From the NCBI GenBank assembly GCA_035455185.1, contig DATIFQ010000091.1, forward strand, positions 1-19,792: 19,792 nt of DNA, in the 5' to 3' direction. The translations under genes were made by a program, and so were the position numbers. Below, one piece after another: positions 6,663 through 15,668 of the stretch. The notes beneath the pieces are model-generated. The model worked only from the letters and a program-made list of their open reading frames with translations. It searched no databases and was not told where the DNA came from. The stretch comes from JAEHDI01 sp035455185 (GTDB taxonomy: Bacteria > Acidobacteriota > Terriglobia > Bryobacterales > Bryobacteraceae). Numbering within the stretch: the stretch's first letter is position 1; each line of letters opens with the position of its first letter.

Positions 6663-7491
6663 CGTACTGTCTATCAACGTGACGACGATCACCATCATCA
6701 TCGTGGCCATTTACCTGTTGTCATCCATCAAAATTCTCAAGGAGTACGAGCGGGGCGTCATCTTCCGCCTCGGTCGCGTGCTGCCCAGGGCCAAAGGTCC
6801 CGGAATCATCTTGGTATTCGCGCCGATTGATCGCATGACGCGGATCTCATTGCGAATTGAAGCTCTGGAGGTGCCGGCGCAGGACGTGGTCACGCGCGAC
6901 AACGTGACCGTGAAGGTGAATGCGGTGATCTTCTTCCGCGTGATTGATCCGCGTTTGGCCGTTCTGGAGGTCTCCAATTTCCTGTATGCGACTTCGCAAC
7001 TGGCGCAGACTACCCTGCGCAGCGTCCTAGGGGAAGCGGAACTCGACGAATTGCTGAGCCAGCGGGGCAAATTGAATATCCGGTTGCAGTCGATCTTGGA
7101 TCAGCACACGTCGTCATGGGGCATGAAGGTGACGCTGGTCGAGGTGAAGCAGGTAGAGTTGGCCGAGCAGATGATCCGTGCGATCGCGCGACAGGCCGAA
7201 GCCGAACGGGAACGGCGCGCGAAGGTGATCCACGCCGAGGGTGAGTATATGGCCGCGGAAAAACTGGGCATGGCGGCTGAAGTCATCCAACGCCAGCCGG
7301 CGGCGATCCAGTTGCGGTACCTGCAAACCCTGGTGGAGATCGGGACGGAGAAGAATACCACCGTCGTATTCCCCCTCCCCATCGACATGATTTCGTCGCT
7401 GGGGCGTCTTCTGGACAAGTTCGCAGGTCCCGGCCGATCAACAGTCTCCGAAAGCCGCGGCGACACCGTCGGCTCCATCGAGTCTCACTGA
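6655..7491 (+). CDS. Slipin (SPFH/band 7 membrane protein)
   Basis: Protein of 278 aa. A short N-terminus leads into one membrane segment (residues about 8-26, ITIIIVAIYLLSS), then the SPFH domain: EYERGVIFRLGRV, GPGIILVFAPIDRM, DNVTVKVNAVIFFRV, LRSVLGEAELDELLSQR. A helical stalk follows (ARQAEAERERRAKVIHAEGE) and an end typical of prokaryotic stomatins (AIQLRYLQTLVEI, VVFPLPID). These proteins oligomerise on the inner membrane and organise microdomains or support membrane-protein quality control. GGAGG lies before the ATG, and the start overlaps the preceding gene. No NfeD partner is adjacent, which is unusual because slipins often pair with NfeD. A decayed partial copy lies at 10380-10495. 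Confidence 0.92.
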   Translation: MSSVLSINVTTITIIIVAIYLLSSIKILKEYERGVIFRLGRVLPRAKGPGIILVFAPIDRMTRISLRIEALEVPAQDVVTRDNVTVKVNAVIFFRVIDPRLAVLEVSNFLYATSQLAQTTLRSVLGEAELDELLSQRGKLNIRLQSILDQHTSSWGMKVTLVEVKQVELAEQMIRAIARQAEAERERRAKVIHAEGEYMAAEKLGMAAEVIQRQPAAIQLRYLQTLVEIGTEKNTTVVFPLPIDMISSLGRLLDKFAGPGRSTVSESRGDTVGSIESH

Positions 7492-7504
7492 GGAGGACAC
7501 CATA

Positions 7505-7720
7505 ATGTTCAACGCTCATCCAGCAAGAACGACCAAGTTCAAGGAGAGTGACAACGTGGTATTGGCCGAAGGCACATACCAGGGCGCCACTGGTGTATTC
7601 ATCCGGCTAAGGCCCGACGTGAACTGGGCGGAGATCAGGGAACGCAACGGCACGGTCCGGTGCCACCCTGTCGTATGGCTGCAACACGCAGACCCACCGG
7701 GGAAGAATGTGTCAGGCTAA
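7505..7720 (+). CDS. Small conserved hypothetical protein, 71 aa
   Basis: Protein of 71 aa: KESDNVVLAEGTYQGATGVF, then LRPDVNWAEIRERNGTVRCH and PVVWLQHA. The short beta-strand pattern with GTYQGATGVF recalls a KOW/SH3-like barrel, which in other proteins binds RNA or protein, but the resemblance is weak. AGGAGG directly overlaps the slipin stop region and sits eight bases before the ATG, so translation is probably coupled to the slipin. Function unknown. Confidence 0.65.
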   Translation: MFNAHPARTTKFKESDNVVLAEGTYQGATGVFIRLRPDVNWAEIRERNGTVRCHPVVWLQHADPPGKNVSG

Positions 7721-7790
7721 ACCGGGGAACCAGAGGATTGACGTGCCGGGTGAACAAGCCGAGTTTTTGCCCGTCGCGAGCGGAGGCGCC

Positions 7791-8336
7791 ATGACAGACA
7801 CCATTAAAACGGGAACCATTCTGATCGAGGAAGGCACACCCGTGCCGGATTCTCTACTGCTGGAAAGCGAGCCCTATTCGAGTGGTTGGGGATCACTCAG
7901 AAACCTGGATCTTCGCGGACTTGATCGAGAACTTACCAAAACCGGCTGGACTTTCTTTTTCATGGCCGGTGAGATCAGGGCGACCGCCTTCGGTTTTGAC
8001 AGGCGCCGGGCGGTACGTGAGGCCGTGCAGCGAATCATCGCAAGTGTGAAGTCGCAGAAGTGTAATTGTCTGGAAATCAGCCAAGTGGCGATGAAGTCTT
8101 TCCTGAGAGTGCCCTATGTGACTGTCTCCGCCCACGCGCGGCATATCCAGGAGGGTGTGGTGTTTCTCCGGCCACGGCAGCGCGATCGAACCGTTCGACT
8201 ACCGGCGGCAGACCCCCGCATCCGACGCCAGCGGAGCGAAATCACCGAAGAGCCCTTGTTTACGGAAGAAGCGGTTGCCGCATGGGAAGACGAGGGTGGA
8301 GCACCGGGGCACATGGGCGCCCGCCTGGCGGCGTAA
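7791..8336 (+). CDS. Conserved hypothetical protein with MTDTIKTGT start
   Basis: Protein of 181 aa beginning MTDTIKTGTILIEEGTPVPD and continuing with SEPYSSGWG, TGWTFFFMAGEIRATAFGFD, AVQRIIASVKSQKCNCLEIS and VPYVTVSAHARHIQEG. This has the look of a well-conserved globular cytoplasmic family that I associate with Acidobacteriota, without a known role. An in-frame ATG at 7707 adds 28 poorly composed residues; the ATG at 7791 has GGAGG four bases before it and is preferred. The last 40 residues are charged and probably variable. It lies between the slipin/small-protein pair and groES, so a stress-related accessory role is plausible but unproven. Confidence 0.7.
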   Translation: MTDTIKTGTILIEEGTPVPDSLLLESEPYSSGWGSLRNLDLRGLDRELTKTGWTFFFMAGEIRATAFGFDRRRAVREAVQRIIASVKSQKCNCLEISQVAMKSFLRVPYVTVSAHARHIQEGVVFLRPRQRDRTVRLPAADPRIRRQRSEITEEPLFTEEAVAAWEDEGGAPGHMGARLAA

Positions 8337-8386
8337 GCGAAGGCCGAGCTGAGTGCTGAAGACTTGGAGTTCAAGGAGATTCTTGT

Positions 8387-8698
8387 ATGAAGATTCGACC
8401 GCTCTATGACCGCATCGTGGTCAAACGTATCGAAGAGCAAGAGACCGTGAAGGGTGGCATCATCATCCCGGACACCGCCAAAGAGAAGCCTCAGGAGGGC
8501 GAAGTGGTGGCGGTGGGAAAGGGCAAGCGCCTGGAAGACGGCAAGATGGTGCCCCTGGACGTTCAGGTTGGCGACCGCATTCTGTTCGGCAAGTACTCTG
8601 GCAGCGACATCGAGTTGGGTGGCGACGAGTACTTGATCATGCGAGAGGACGAGGTCCTTGGAATCATCGGGAAAACCCCGAAGAAGACCGGGGCCTAG
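8387..8698 (+). CDS. groES: Co-chaperonin GroES
   Basis: Protein of 103 aa, the normal GroES length. It opens KIRPLYDRIVVKRIEE, has the mobile loop VKGGIIIPDTAKEKPQEGEV that docks on GroEL, and then GDRILFGKYSG and EYLIMREDEVLGII. It caps the GroEL ring during ATP-driven folding in the cytoplasm. AAGGAG sits eight bases before the ATG. It is 18 bp ahead of groEL, the usual bicistron. No CIRCE element (TTAGCACTC-N9-GAGTGCTAA) is present upstream; only a GAGTGCTGA half-like match near 8350 occurs without its partner. Confidence 0.97.
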   Translation: MKIRPLYDRIVVKRIEEQETVKGGIIIPDTAKEKPQEGEVVAVGKGKRLEDGKMVPLDVQVGDRILFGKYSGSDIELGGDEYLIMREDEVLGIIGKTPKKTGA

Positions 8699-8716
8699 AC
8701 ATCGGGAGAGATTTCT

Positions 8717-10339
<1,623 letters not shown>

Positions 10340-10379
10340 GCCGAAATCTCCGATTCGGACTCCTGGCGTGTACACCAGT

Positions 10380-10495
10380 CTGGAGGTGGAGTACTCTCAA
10401 CGTAGCCACGATCGCCATCATCATCGTGGTCATCCACTTTGTTGTCGTCCATCAAGATCGTCAGAGAATGCGAGCGCGGAGTAATTCTCCGCCTG
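10380..10495 (+). pseudogene. Decayed 5' fragment of a slipin gene
   Basis: This stretch aligns with the start of the slipin gene at 6655, beginning at the ribosome-binding site (CTGGAGGT in both). The start codon region is deleted. The first frame reads LNVATIAIIIVVIHF, equivalent to INVTTITIIIVAIYL. One inserted base in the TTT run near 10440 then shifts the frame to LSSIKIVRECERGVILRL, equivalent to LSSIKILKEYERGVIFRL. Homology stops near 10495. DNA identity is high enough to indicate a partial duplication or the remains of a second slipin gene after groEL. Confidence 0.8.
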
Positions 10496-10970
10496 CACGA
10501 CCCGAGGCGGAGCGAGTTTTTGGATCCGAGGTCGGCTCATCCTCCATCGACGCTACGGCCCTCCGCGTGGCCGCCGGGCTGTAGGCGTTCGTCCAAGCCT
10601 ACTCGACCACCGCTTGCGCCTTTTCACAGGTTATCAGCTTGCAGAACCCGTTACGGCGGTCATCGCTGCTATCCTCAAAATCCGCTCCCTGTACACCGGG
10701 CGGCGGTTCTGCTGTCACTCGCTCCCGCCTCAATACATCACCCTCGCCGCTCGATCTCCCGCCTGCTCCAGCGCGAGCCCTAGATGGTCTGCGTGTTTTC
10801 ACGGGCATCCTCAGTCCCGGCGATACTAAAGAGCTTCGAGGGGACAGAAAAGGTAGGTGTACGGTGAGTGTCCGGCGAACTCATGTCTGCCGAAGTGAGT
10901 GGGTGCGATGCACGGAGGATGGGTGAGTTAGGAGTTGAAGAGCGGCGAGACTGGTTCGTGCTGTCAGCGA
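10496..10970. other. Non-coding stretch between groEL/slipin fragment and hsp20
   Basis: About 475 bp without a convincing gene: the open frames on both strands are Arg/Pro/Ser-rich and lack ribosome-binding sites. A small inverted repeat, GTAGGC/GCCTAC with a 10-nt spacer, lies near 10580-10605. It could contain further decayed sequence that I cannot identify. Confidence 0.5.
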
Positions 10971-10974
10971 CCAA

Positions 10975-11014
10975 AATATTACTACTTAGGTGCGATTTTA
11001 GTTGACAATATTAC
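10975..11014 (+). repeat. AATATTAC direct repeats at the hsp20 promoter
   Basis: The 8-mer AATATTAC occurs at 10975-10982 and 11007-11014, exactly 32 bp apart, about three helical turns. The second copy begins on the last base of the -35 element. The arrangement suits a regulator binding the same face of the DNA, but no binding data exist. Confidence 0.45.
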
Positions 11015-11030
11015 GCTCATATTATATAAT
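11002..11030 (+). promoter_or_regulatory. Consensus sigma70 promoter for hsp20
   Basis: TTGACA (11002-11007), a 17-bp spacer and TATAAT (11025-11030) match the housekeeping consensus at all twelve positions. It lies in an AT-rich island 37 bp upstream of the hsp20 ATG. No sigma32-like or CIRCE element is visible, so any heat control probably uses a repressor or the direct repeats here. Confidence 0.85.
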
Positions 11031-11066
11031 TTAGTTGTACCTAAGAAGAAAGAGACCAGAGACCAA

Positions 11067-11498
11067 ATGGAACTAGCAAGGTTCAACGCTTACAATGATT
11101 TCCCCACAGGAATGCAGCTCTTCCACGACGCCATCAACCGCCTCCTCAACGATGAGAACCAGGTCAGGCCCTGGAGCCCAGCCGTCGACATCTTCGAGAC
11201 CGAGACTGAGCTATTCTTCAAGGTCGATGCGGCGGGTATGAGCCTGGAGGACATCGATGTCCAGCTCGAGAACGGAACAATGACGCTCAAGGGCGAGCGG
11301 AAGTTCGAGAAGGACGACAAGGTAAAGGGCTACCATCGCATCGAACGCAGCTACGGTGCTTTCGCGCGTTCTTTCACGCTGCCTAACACGGTCGATCCCG
11401 AGGGCGTGCGCGCCGACTATACCCATGGCGTGCTGACGATCACGCTGCCCAAGAAGGAGCTTGCCAAGCCTCGGGCGATCAAGGTGAACGTCAACTGA
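11067..11498 (+). CDS. Small heat-shock protein Hsp20 (alpha-crystallin family)
   Basis: Protein of 143 aa, an ATP-independent holdase that binds unfolding proteins in the cytoplasm and passes them to other chaperones. The alpha-crystallin domain covers residues about 38-130: PWSPAVDIFETETELFFKVD, LEDIDVQLENGTMTLKGERK, ERSYGAFARSFTLP, and the conserved YTHGVLTITLPK. The C-terminal tail carries the basic KPRAIKVNVN end; the Ile-x-Val (IKV) works as the oligomerising motif. A longer in-frame start at 10935 is rejected because the consensus promoter (11002-11030) would then lie inside the gene; the ATG at 11067 gives the family-typical N-terminus. A terminator follows, so it is monocistronic. 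Confidence 0.95.
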   Translation: MELARFNAYNDFPTGMQLFHDAINRLLNDENQVRPWSPAVDIFETETELFFKVDAAGMSLEDIDVQLENGTMTLKGERKFEKDDKVKGYHRIERSYGAFARSFTLPNTVDPEGVRADYTHGVLTITLPKKELAKPRAIKVNVN

Positions 11499-11542
11499 GC
11501 CACCGCGGCGACGCGGCAACCCCAGAGAATCTTAATGTTGTG

Positions 11543-11577
11543 ACGGCGGGCTGCTGGAAAGCCCGCCGTTGGTTTTT
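11543..11577 (+). terminator. Rho-independent terminator of hsp20
   Basis: ACGGCGGGCT (11543-11552) pairs with AGCCCGCCGT (11560-11569) around a 7-nt loop, followed by TGG and five T residues. It sits 45 bp after the hsp20 stop. Confidence 0.88.
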
Positions 11578-11693
11578 GTGAACTGCTCAAGACCGCGTAC
11601 CGTCCAAATACTCGATCTGTTTGAAATCGCATGACTTGCAGTGCCCCATCCTGCGCGGACGTGGCGGACGTCACGCCTGCTATCCTGGTGCCA

Positions 11694-11935
11694 ATGCGCC
11701 GGACCTTCGACCCGTTTCGACTGTTGTTGGTTTCCATCGCCGGTTGGTTGAGCCAGGAGCAGCGTAACGCGATCGATTACCTTCACGAAGAGAACGAACT
11801 GAGTACTGCGGGAGCAACTCGGAGAGAAACGTCTTCGACTGAACGACGATCAAGAAGAAATCTACGTTCCGGGCCGTAGCCAGAACGCGCACCGTGACGC
11901 CTGACGCCGCAGCTGCGGTGGCCGCCAGCCCGGGG
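11694..11935 (+). pseudogene. Integrase-core transposase remnant
   Basis: The frame from ATG 11694 reads MRRTFDPFRLLLVSIAGWLS, then QEQRNAIDYLHEENE, the familiar start of rve-type integrase/transposase proteins common in Acidobacteriota. A frameshift near 11810 moves the reading to REQLGEKRLRLNDDQ, the expected continuation. After an internal deletion a third stretch around 11895-11930 gives VTPD, which matches the VTPDTLLRWHR region by DNA similarity. The DDE catalytic core is absent. This is a dead insertion-element fragment. I cannot name the IS family with certainty (IS481- or IS3-like). Confidence 0.7.
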
Positions 11936-12128
11936 CGGTAAAAAGCAGCCGGAAGAGCGCCCCCGGGCGGTGACGCTTGCCCTTGGGCCGACGCGGAGTG
12001 GGCGTACGCTGCTCTGGCGGTTCTGGAGCTCTCCCCGCGACCGGAGGCGACTCCGGAGACGAGGGCGAGCTTGCCGGCGTCGAACAGCGACTCGTCGGAA
12101 AAGTGTGCCGTCGAAATGCATGGCCAGT

Positions 12129-12432
12129 TTACTGCGAGACCACGATCAGCGTGGACCTGCCCGGCAGGGTGTAGTTCACCCTCAGGTACGACTGCTTGTT
12201 GCCGTCGTCGTACGGGTTCGCAGTAATTTTGACACTTCCGGTCGGCTGCCCTTCGCCGATCGTCCATCGCAGGCCCATGTGGCCGGTCTTGGAGATATTC
12301 GAGAGATTCTGCTGGCTGAAGGTGCTGTAAACGTTGCATCCCTTGACGGATGAAAGTGCGGTGCCGGAGTGGGCGTTCGATCCCGGAAACGTTCCGGTTG
12401 TGGCGCGCGATCCAGAGCGGCGGATCTCTTTC
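12129..12432 (-). pseudogene. 3' remnant of a probable secreted protein
   Basis: A minus-strand frame ending at 12129 is open for about 100 codons and gives a well-composed C-terminus: NVYSTFSQQNLSNISKTGHM, GLRWTIGEGQPTGSVKI, then NKQSYLRVNYTLPG and LIVVSQ. There is no start codon except one internal Met, and a TAG blocks the frame near 12433. The Ser/Thr/Gly/Asn-rich beta pattern resembles an extracellular or outer-membrane protein. It lies beside the transposase remnant, so truncation by rearrangement is likely. Confidence 0.4.
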
Positions 12433-12772
12433 TATGCAACGTCAATCGAGGTCCTAGCCGGGAGGAGGGTTTTGGCGCGCTTGTTTCCGAGTAGCGCGTG
12501 ATCCGACCGCGAACGGCGGAGCGGTTCTACCGAAGTCCGGAATTGCCGGAGCCCAGGCACAACAGGCAGTCGGCGACACTTTGCAGGTCATCGCAAGGGC
12601 AAGAGCCTGGGCGGAGCGCTTTGGATGAGTCCCCGAGTACACCCTAAGATAGAGAGCCAAGTGAGTAGCCAACCGATGCCGACACACGCCTTCCACAACT
12701 GGCCGTTTCCGCGTCTTTCCAAGCTGATCAAAGCCGGCAACATCGGCCACCGATCCTACCGATGAGTACCCG
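12433..12772. other. Stretch with no supported gene
   Basis: About 340 bp between the secreted-protein remnant and the nucleoside hydrolase. The long minus-strand frame here is Ala/Arg/Pro-rich, has no ribosome-binding site and matches nothing I know. No hairpin or promoter stands out. Confidence 0.5.
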
Positions 12773-13849
12773 TCAATTTCTGCGCGCGGGTGCCCGCATC
12801 ATTCGTTCCGAGAACATACGGACGAATCTTTCGCCATCCACGACAGCCGGGTATGCGGCATTTGCGGGCACTCGAGGGAATCCGACGATCACAAACCGGT
12901 CGCCGCGCCACTCTGAGTGCTCGGCTGTGAGGAGTTGATTGGTGACGGTCGCGCCGTAGGCGAATTCGCCTTTGGTCTCGATGTCCACGTGAACGGGCTT
13001 CACGGTCCTGGCCACCTGCGGGTCGATCGCAATGCCAACCGCGAGTGCGTCGTGAATGGCCGCGCCGCCGGGACCGAATCTCTCCGAAAAGCTGAGGTAC
13101 GGCTCAGCGATGGCCCCGACAAATCTGGCTACTGGATCAGTGCTCCCTCGCAATTGTGCCGCATCGTTGCGGGTGAGACGTGCCTGTGCGCAGGCCGTCA
13201 GATCCACCATCAGCAAGGGGACGCCCGACTCAAACACGATCTTTGCAGCCTCGGCATCGTGGTAAATGTTGGCTTCCGCCGCCGGCGTCACATTCCCCGC
13301 TCCGACAGTTCCCCCCATAAGGATGATCTCCCGTGTTTTCGCCGCCAAGTCCGGATACTGCAGGAACGCCATTGCGATATTGGTAAGCGGTCCGACAGGC
13401 ACAAGCGTGATCTGCCCTGGATTGGCTTCGATCAAATCGTGGATTACCTGTACGGCGTGCCGGGGGTCAAGTCCGATGTTCGGCTTCGGTAAGACTACCC
13501 CGCCCAGTCCGTTTTCGCCATGAATCGCTTCGGCTGTGCTCAGTTTCCGCTGCAGGGGCCGTGCGGCGCCTTTTGCCACGATCACATCCGTCCGCCGCGC
13601 CAGTTCCACCAGTTTGCGAGCATTTTCTGTTCCCAGTTCCACCGGGACATTTCCGGCGACAGTCGTAATTGCCTCGACCTTCAGTTCTGGCGACCGCAAA
13701 GCCAGCAGGACCGCCATCGCATCGTCGATTCCCGGGTCGGTGTCAAGAATGACTCGGCGGGGAAATTCCGGCACTGGACTCTGACGTGTCGACGAAACTC
13801 CCTGCGCGAATGCGATGCATACGGTGACCAGCGCTGCGCAAATTTGCAT
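12773..13849 (-). CDS. Exported inosine/uridine-preferring nucleoside hydrolase
   Basis: Enzyme of 358 aa that hydrolyses the N-glycosidic bond of ribonucleosides to base plus ribose. The Ca2+/ribose-binding motif DTDPGIDD is at residues 36-43. HGENGLGG (110-117), GPLTNIA (153-159), EANIYHDAEAA (192-202) and the C-terminal HDA (266-268) complete the active site. A signal peptide (MQICAALVTVCIAFA) precedes it, so it probably works in the periplasm in nucleoside salvage. An upstream in-frame ATG at 13930 adds a basic 27-residue leader; I choose the ATG at 13849 because AAGG lies five bases ahead and it places the signal peptide at the N-terminus. No transporter is adjacent. Confidence 0.93.
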   Translation of the reverse strand: MQICAALVTVCIAFAQGVSSTRQSPVPEFPRRVILDTDPGIDDAMAVLLALRSPELKVEAITTVAGNVPVELGTENARKLVELARRTDVIVAKGAARPLQRKLSTAEAIHGENGLGGVVLPKPNIGLDPRHAVQVIHDLIEANPGQITLVPVGPLTNIAMAFLQYPDLAAKTREIILMGGTVGAGNVTPAAEANIYHDAEAAKIVFESGVPLLMVDLTACAQARLTRNDAAQLRGSTDPVARFVGAIAEPYLSFSERFGPGGAAIHDALAVGIAIDPQVARTVKPVHVDIETKGEFAYGATVTNQLLTAEHSEWRGDRFVIVGFPRVPANAAYPAVVDGERFVRMFSERMMRAPARRN

Positions 13850-13947
13850 TGCAACCTTATAGCACGCTTTATCTCGAATAGCACGGGGCCGAGGCAGTAG
13901 TCGCCGAAGAGTCGCCTCACCGGAATTCATCTATTCCGGGTGGTCGC

Positions 13948-14000
13948 CAAACCGGAAGTTGACCTGATGGGCGGCGCCACGCATCTCAACTTCCGGTTTG
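13948..14000. repeat. Perfect 15-bp inverted repeat with 23-nt loop
   Basis: CAAACCGGAAGTTGA (13948-13962) and its exact complement (13986-14000) flank 23 nt that include GGCGCC. It lies upstream of the nucleoside hydrolase and downstream of the minus-strand TPR regulator gene. There is no T-tract, so it is not a canonical terminator. The rest of the 350-bp gap (13850-14201) has no gene I can support. Confidence 0.75.
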
Positions 14001-14201
14001 CGCGTCAACCGGCCGGAGCAGGCACAACGGTAAACGCTGGGCGACTTGTGGACCGAAGAGGGCGAGAGATCATACTGAGCTCCGCCGACGCTTAGCGGGC
14101 CGAAGACGGAGCGGGCTGTGTCTACCTCAAGACTGTCGCCTGGCGCGTTCACCTCGCACTCGTCGCCCGTGCTCCTGCCTCGGAGCGTCGCCTGTCCGCA
14201 G

Positions 14202-15518
14202 TTAACGAATGACGAATTTGTGCTCGGCCATCGCGACCGTGGGCTGGGGTAGGCCCATCCGCGCCAGGCAGTTATTGAACCGCGGATCGGCGCGCAGACA
14301 ATCCCACTGCGGCGCGACGGCCAGATGTACCAGGCACGGGTCGCGGCCCTCCAGCGCTCGCCCTAGATGATGAAACGCCGCGTCCAGATCGCCGGCTTCC
14401 CCGTAGAGGACCGCCAGTTGGATAGCCGGGACGAGGTCCCCGCCGCTCGCCATGCGGCTAAGGCTGTACGTCACCACCGCGGCGCGCCCGCCCTCCGCGT
14501 AAGCCCGCTTCAGTTCGTCGAGCAGCTCGCCGGGAGCGCCGCAGTCTTCGGCGTGACGGATCGCCTCCGCCATGTGGCGATCGTAGTCGCCCTTTTTCCA
14601 GTAAGCGCCGGCCAGGTGCTCGCGAGCGAGCAGGTGGCGCGGGTCCAACTCCAGCGCCTTGTTCGCCCATTCGATCGATTCGTCATACCGCCGCTGGTTC
14701 CAGTACGAGAGCGAGATTTGCAGATGCACTAGCGGCGAGAACGGGTCGCGTTCGAGGGCCTTCTGCTTCAACTGAAGACCTTCTTCCAGTTTGCCGATCG
14801 CTTCCAGCAGCCGGCCGCACACCAGGTACGCTTCGGTGTGATTCGGGTTCAACTCGAGCGCGCGCCGCAGGCTCCTCTCCGCGCCAATCCAGTTCCACTC
14901 ACTGAGGAAGAGCACGATTCCCAGCGCAACCTGTGCGTCGGCGCAGGAGGCATCCAAAGCCAGCGCCGCGAGCGCCGCAGCTTTCGCCTGATGGTAAGCC
15001 TCCGCGTGCGGCATCACGCGGAACTCCGCCTGCGCGCACCACGCAAGGGCCAAACCGGCGTGCGCCGCGGCGTAGGTAGGGTCCAACGCAACGGCAGCCT
15101 GGAACGCCGCCACCGCTTTTGGCGTCTCGGTCATGGACGCCGCCAGCAAATGCGCTCGCCCGCGCCCGATCAACTCGTACACTTCTGACGTATGGACCGG
15201 AAGCAGCGGGCGCATCCCGACGCCACTCACCCATCGATATCCTGAGCGCGCCACAGTTTCGATGTACTGTCGCCTCCCCAGCGCCTTGCGCAGGTGCGAA
15301 ATATGGACCGCCAGTATTCCTTCTTCGACAAACGATTCCGGCCACACCGCCGCAAGCAGTTCGTCCTTCCGAACCAGCCGCCCCCCGTTTCGAACCAGCA
15401 CTACCAACACGTCGTACGCTTTCGGTGCTAGCCCGATCGCCTGGCCGTGCTTCGTCAATCTCCGCTCCCCGACGTCGAGCGTGAATTCCCCGAACTCATA
15501 AACTTCCCGGCCAGCCAT
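14202..15518 (-). CDS. Winged-helix DNA-binding protein with TPR repeats
   Basis: Protein of 438 aa. Residues about 5-97 are an OmpR/CadC-type winged helix (FTLDVGERRLTKHGQAIGL, DVLVVLVRNGGRLVRKDELL, AVWPESFVEEGILAVHISHL, IETVARSGYRW). There is no receiver domain and no clear membrane segment. Residues about 110-420 are TPR-like helical repeats: AVAAFQAAVALDPTYAAAHA, RALELNPNHTEAYLVCGR, ANKALELDPRHLLAREHLAG. This architecture is frequent in Acidobacteriota one-component regulators. The open frame continues 200 codons upstream, but that part is antisense to the gene at 15669, so the ATG at 15518 is chosen despite a weak ribosome-binding site. It may control itself and the divergent gene. Confidence 0.88.
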   Translation of the reverse strand: MAGREVYEFGEFTLDVGERRLTKHGQAIGLAPKAYDVLVVLVRNGGRLVRKDELLAAVWPESFVEEGILAVHISHLRKALGRRQYIETVARSGYRWVSGVGMRPLLPVHTSEVYELIGRGRAHLLAASMTETPKAVAAFQAAVALDPTYAAAHAGLALAWCAQAEFRVMPHAEAYHQAKAAALAALALDASCADAQVALGIVLFLSEWNWIGAERSLRRALELNPNHTEAYLVCGRLLEAIGKLEEGLQLKQKALERDPFSPLVHLQISLSYWNQRRYDESIEWANKALELDPRHLLAREHLAGAYWKKGDYDRHMAEAIRHAEDCGAPGELLDELKRAYAEGGRAAVVTYSLSRMASGGDLVPAIQLAVLYGEAGDLDAAFHHLGRALEGRDPCLVHLAVAPQWDCLRADPRFNNCLARMGLPQPTVAMAEHKFVIR

Positions 15519-15549
15519 TCGTTTAATCGTATCCCACGCTTCACTGTGC

Positions 15550-15570
15550 CGCGTCGACACTCGCGTCGAC
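15550..15570. promoter_or_regulatory. CGCGTCGAC direct repeat, candidate operator
   Basis: CGCGTCGAC occurs at 15550-15558 and 15562-15570, a 12-bp period, each copy containing the palindrome GTCGAC. It lies in the 150-bp divergent gap between the winged-helix regulator and the gene at 15669. Winged-helix regulators of the OmpR fold usually bind tandem half-sites of about this spacing, so autoregulation is possible (inference). Confidence 0.45.
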
Positions 15571-15668
15571 GTCCGGGAGCTTAGATGAACGCTTAATCGA
15601 AATTTAAGGAATCCTTCAAGACTCCCTCCCGCCTTTGCCTCTACTCTGAGCACTATCAGGAGGGAAAC

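Noticed and set aside
8345..8360. GAGTGCTGA as half of a CIRCE operator before groES
   Set aside because: The complementary TTAGCACTC half, nine bases away, is absent.
12370..12395. GTTCGATCCC as a tRNA T-arm
   Set aside because: No acceptor stem, anticodon arm or CCA-side pairing can be built around it.
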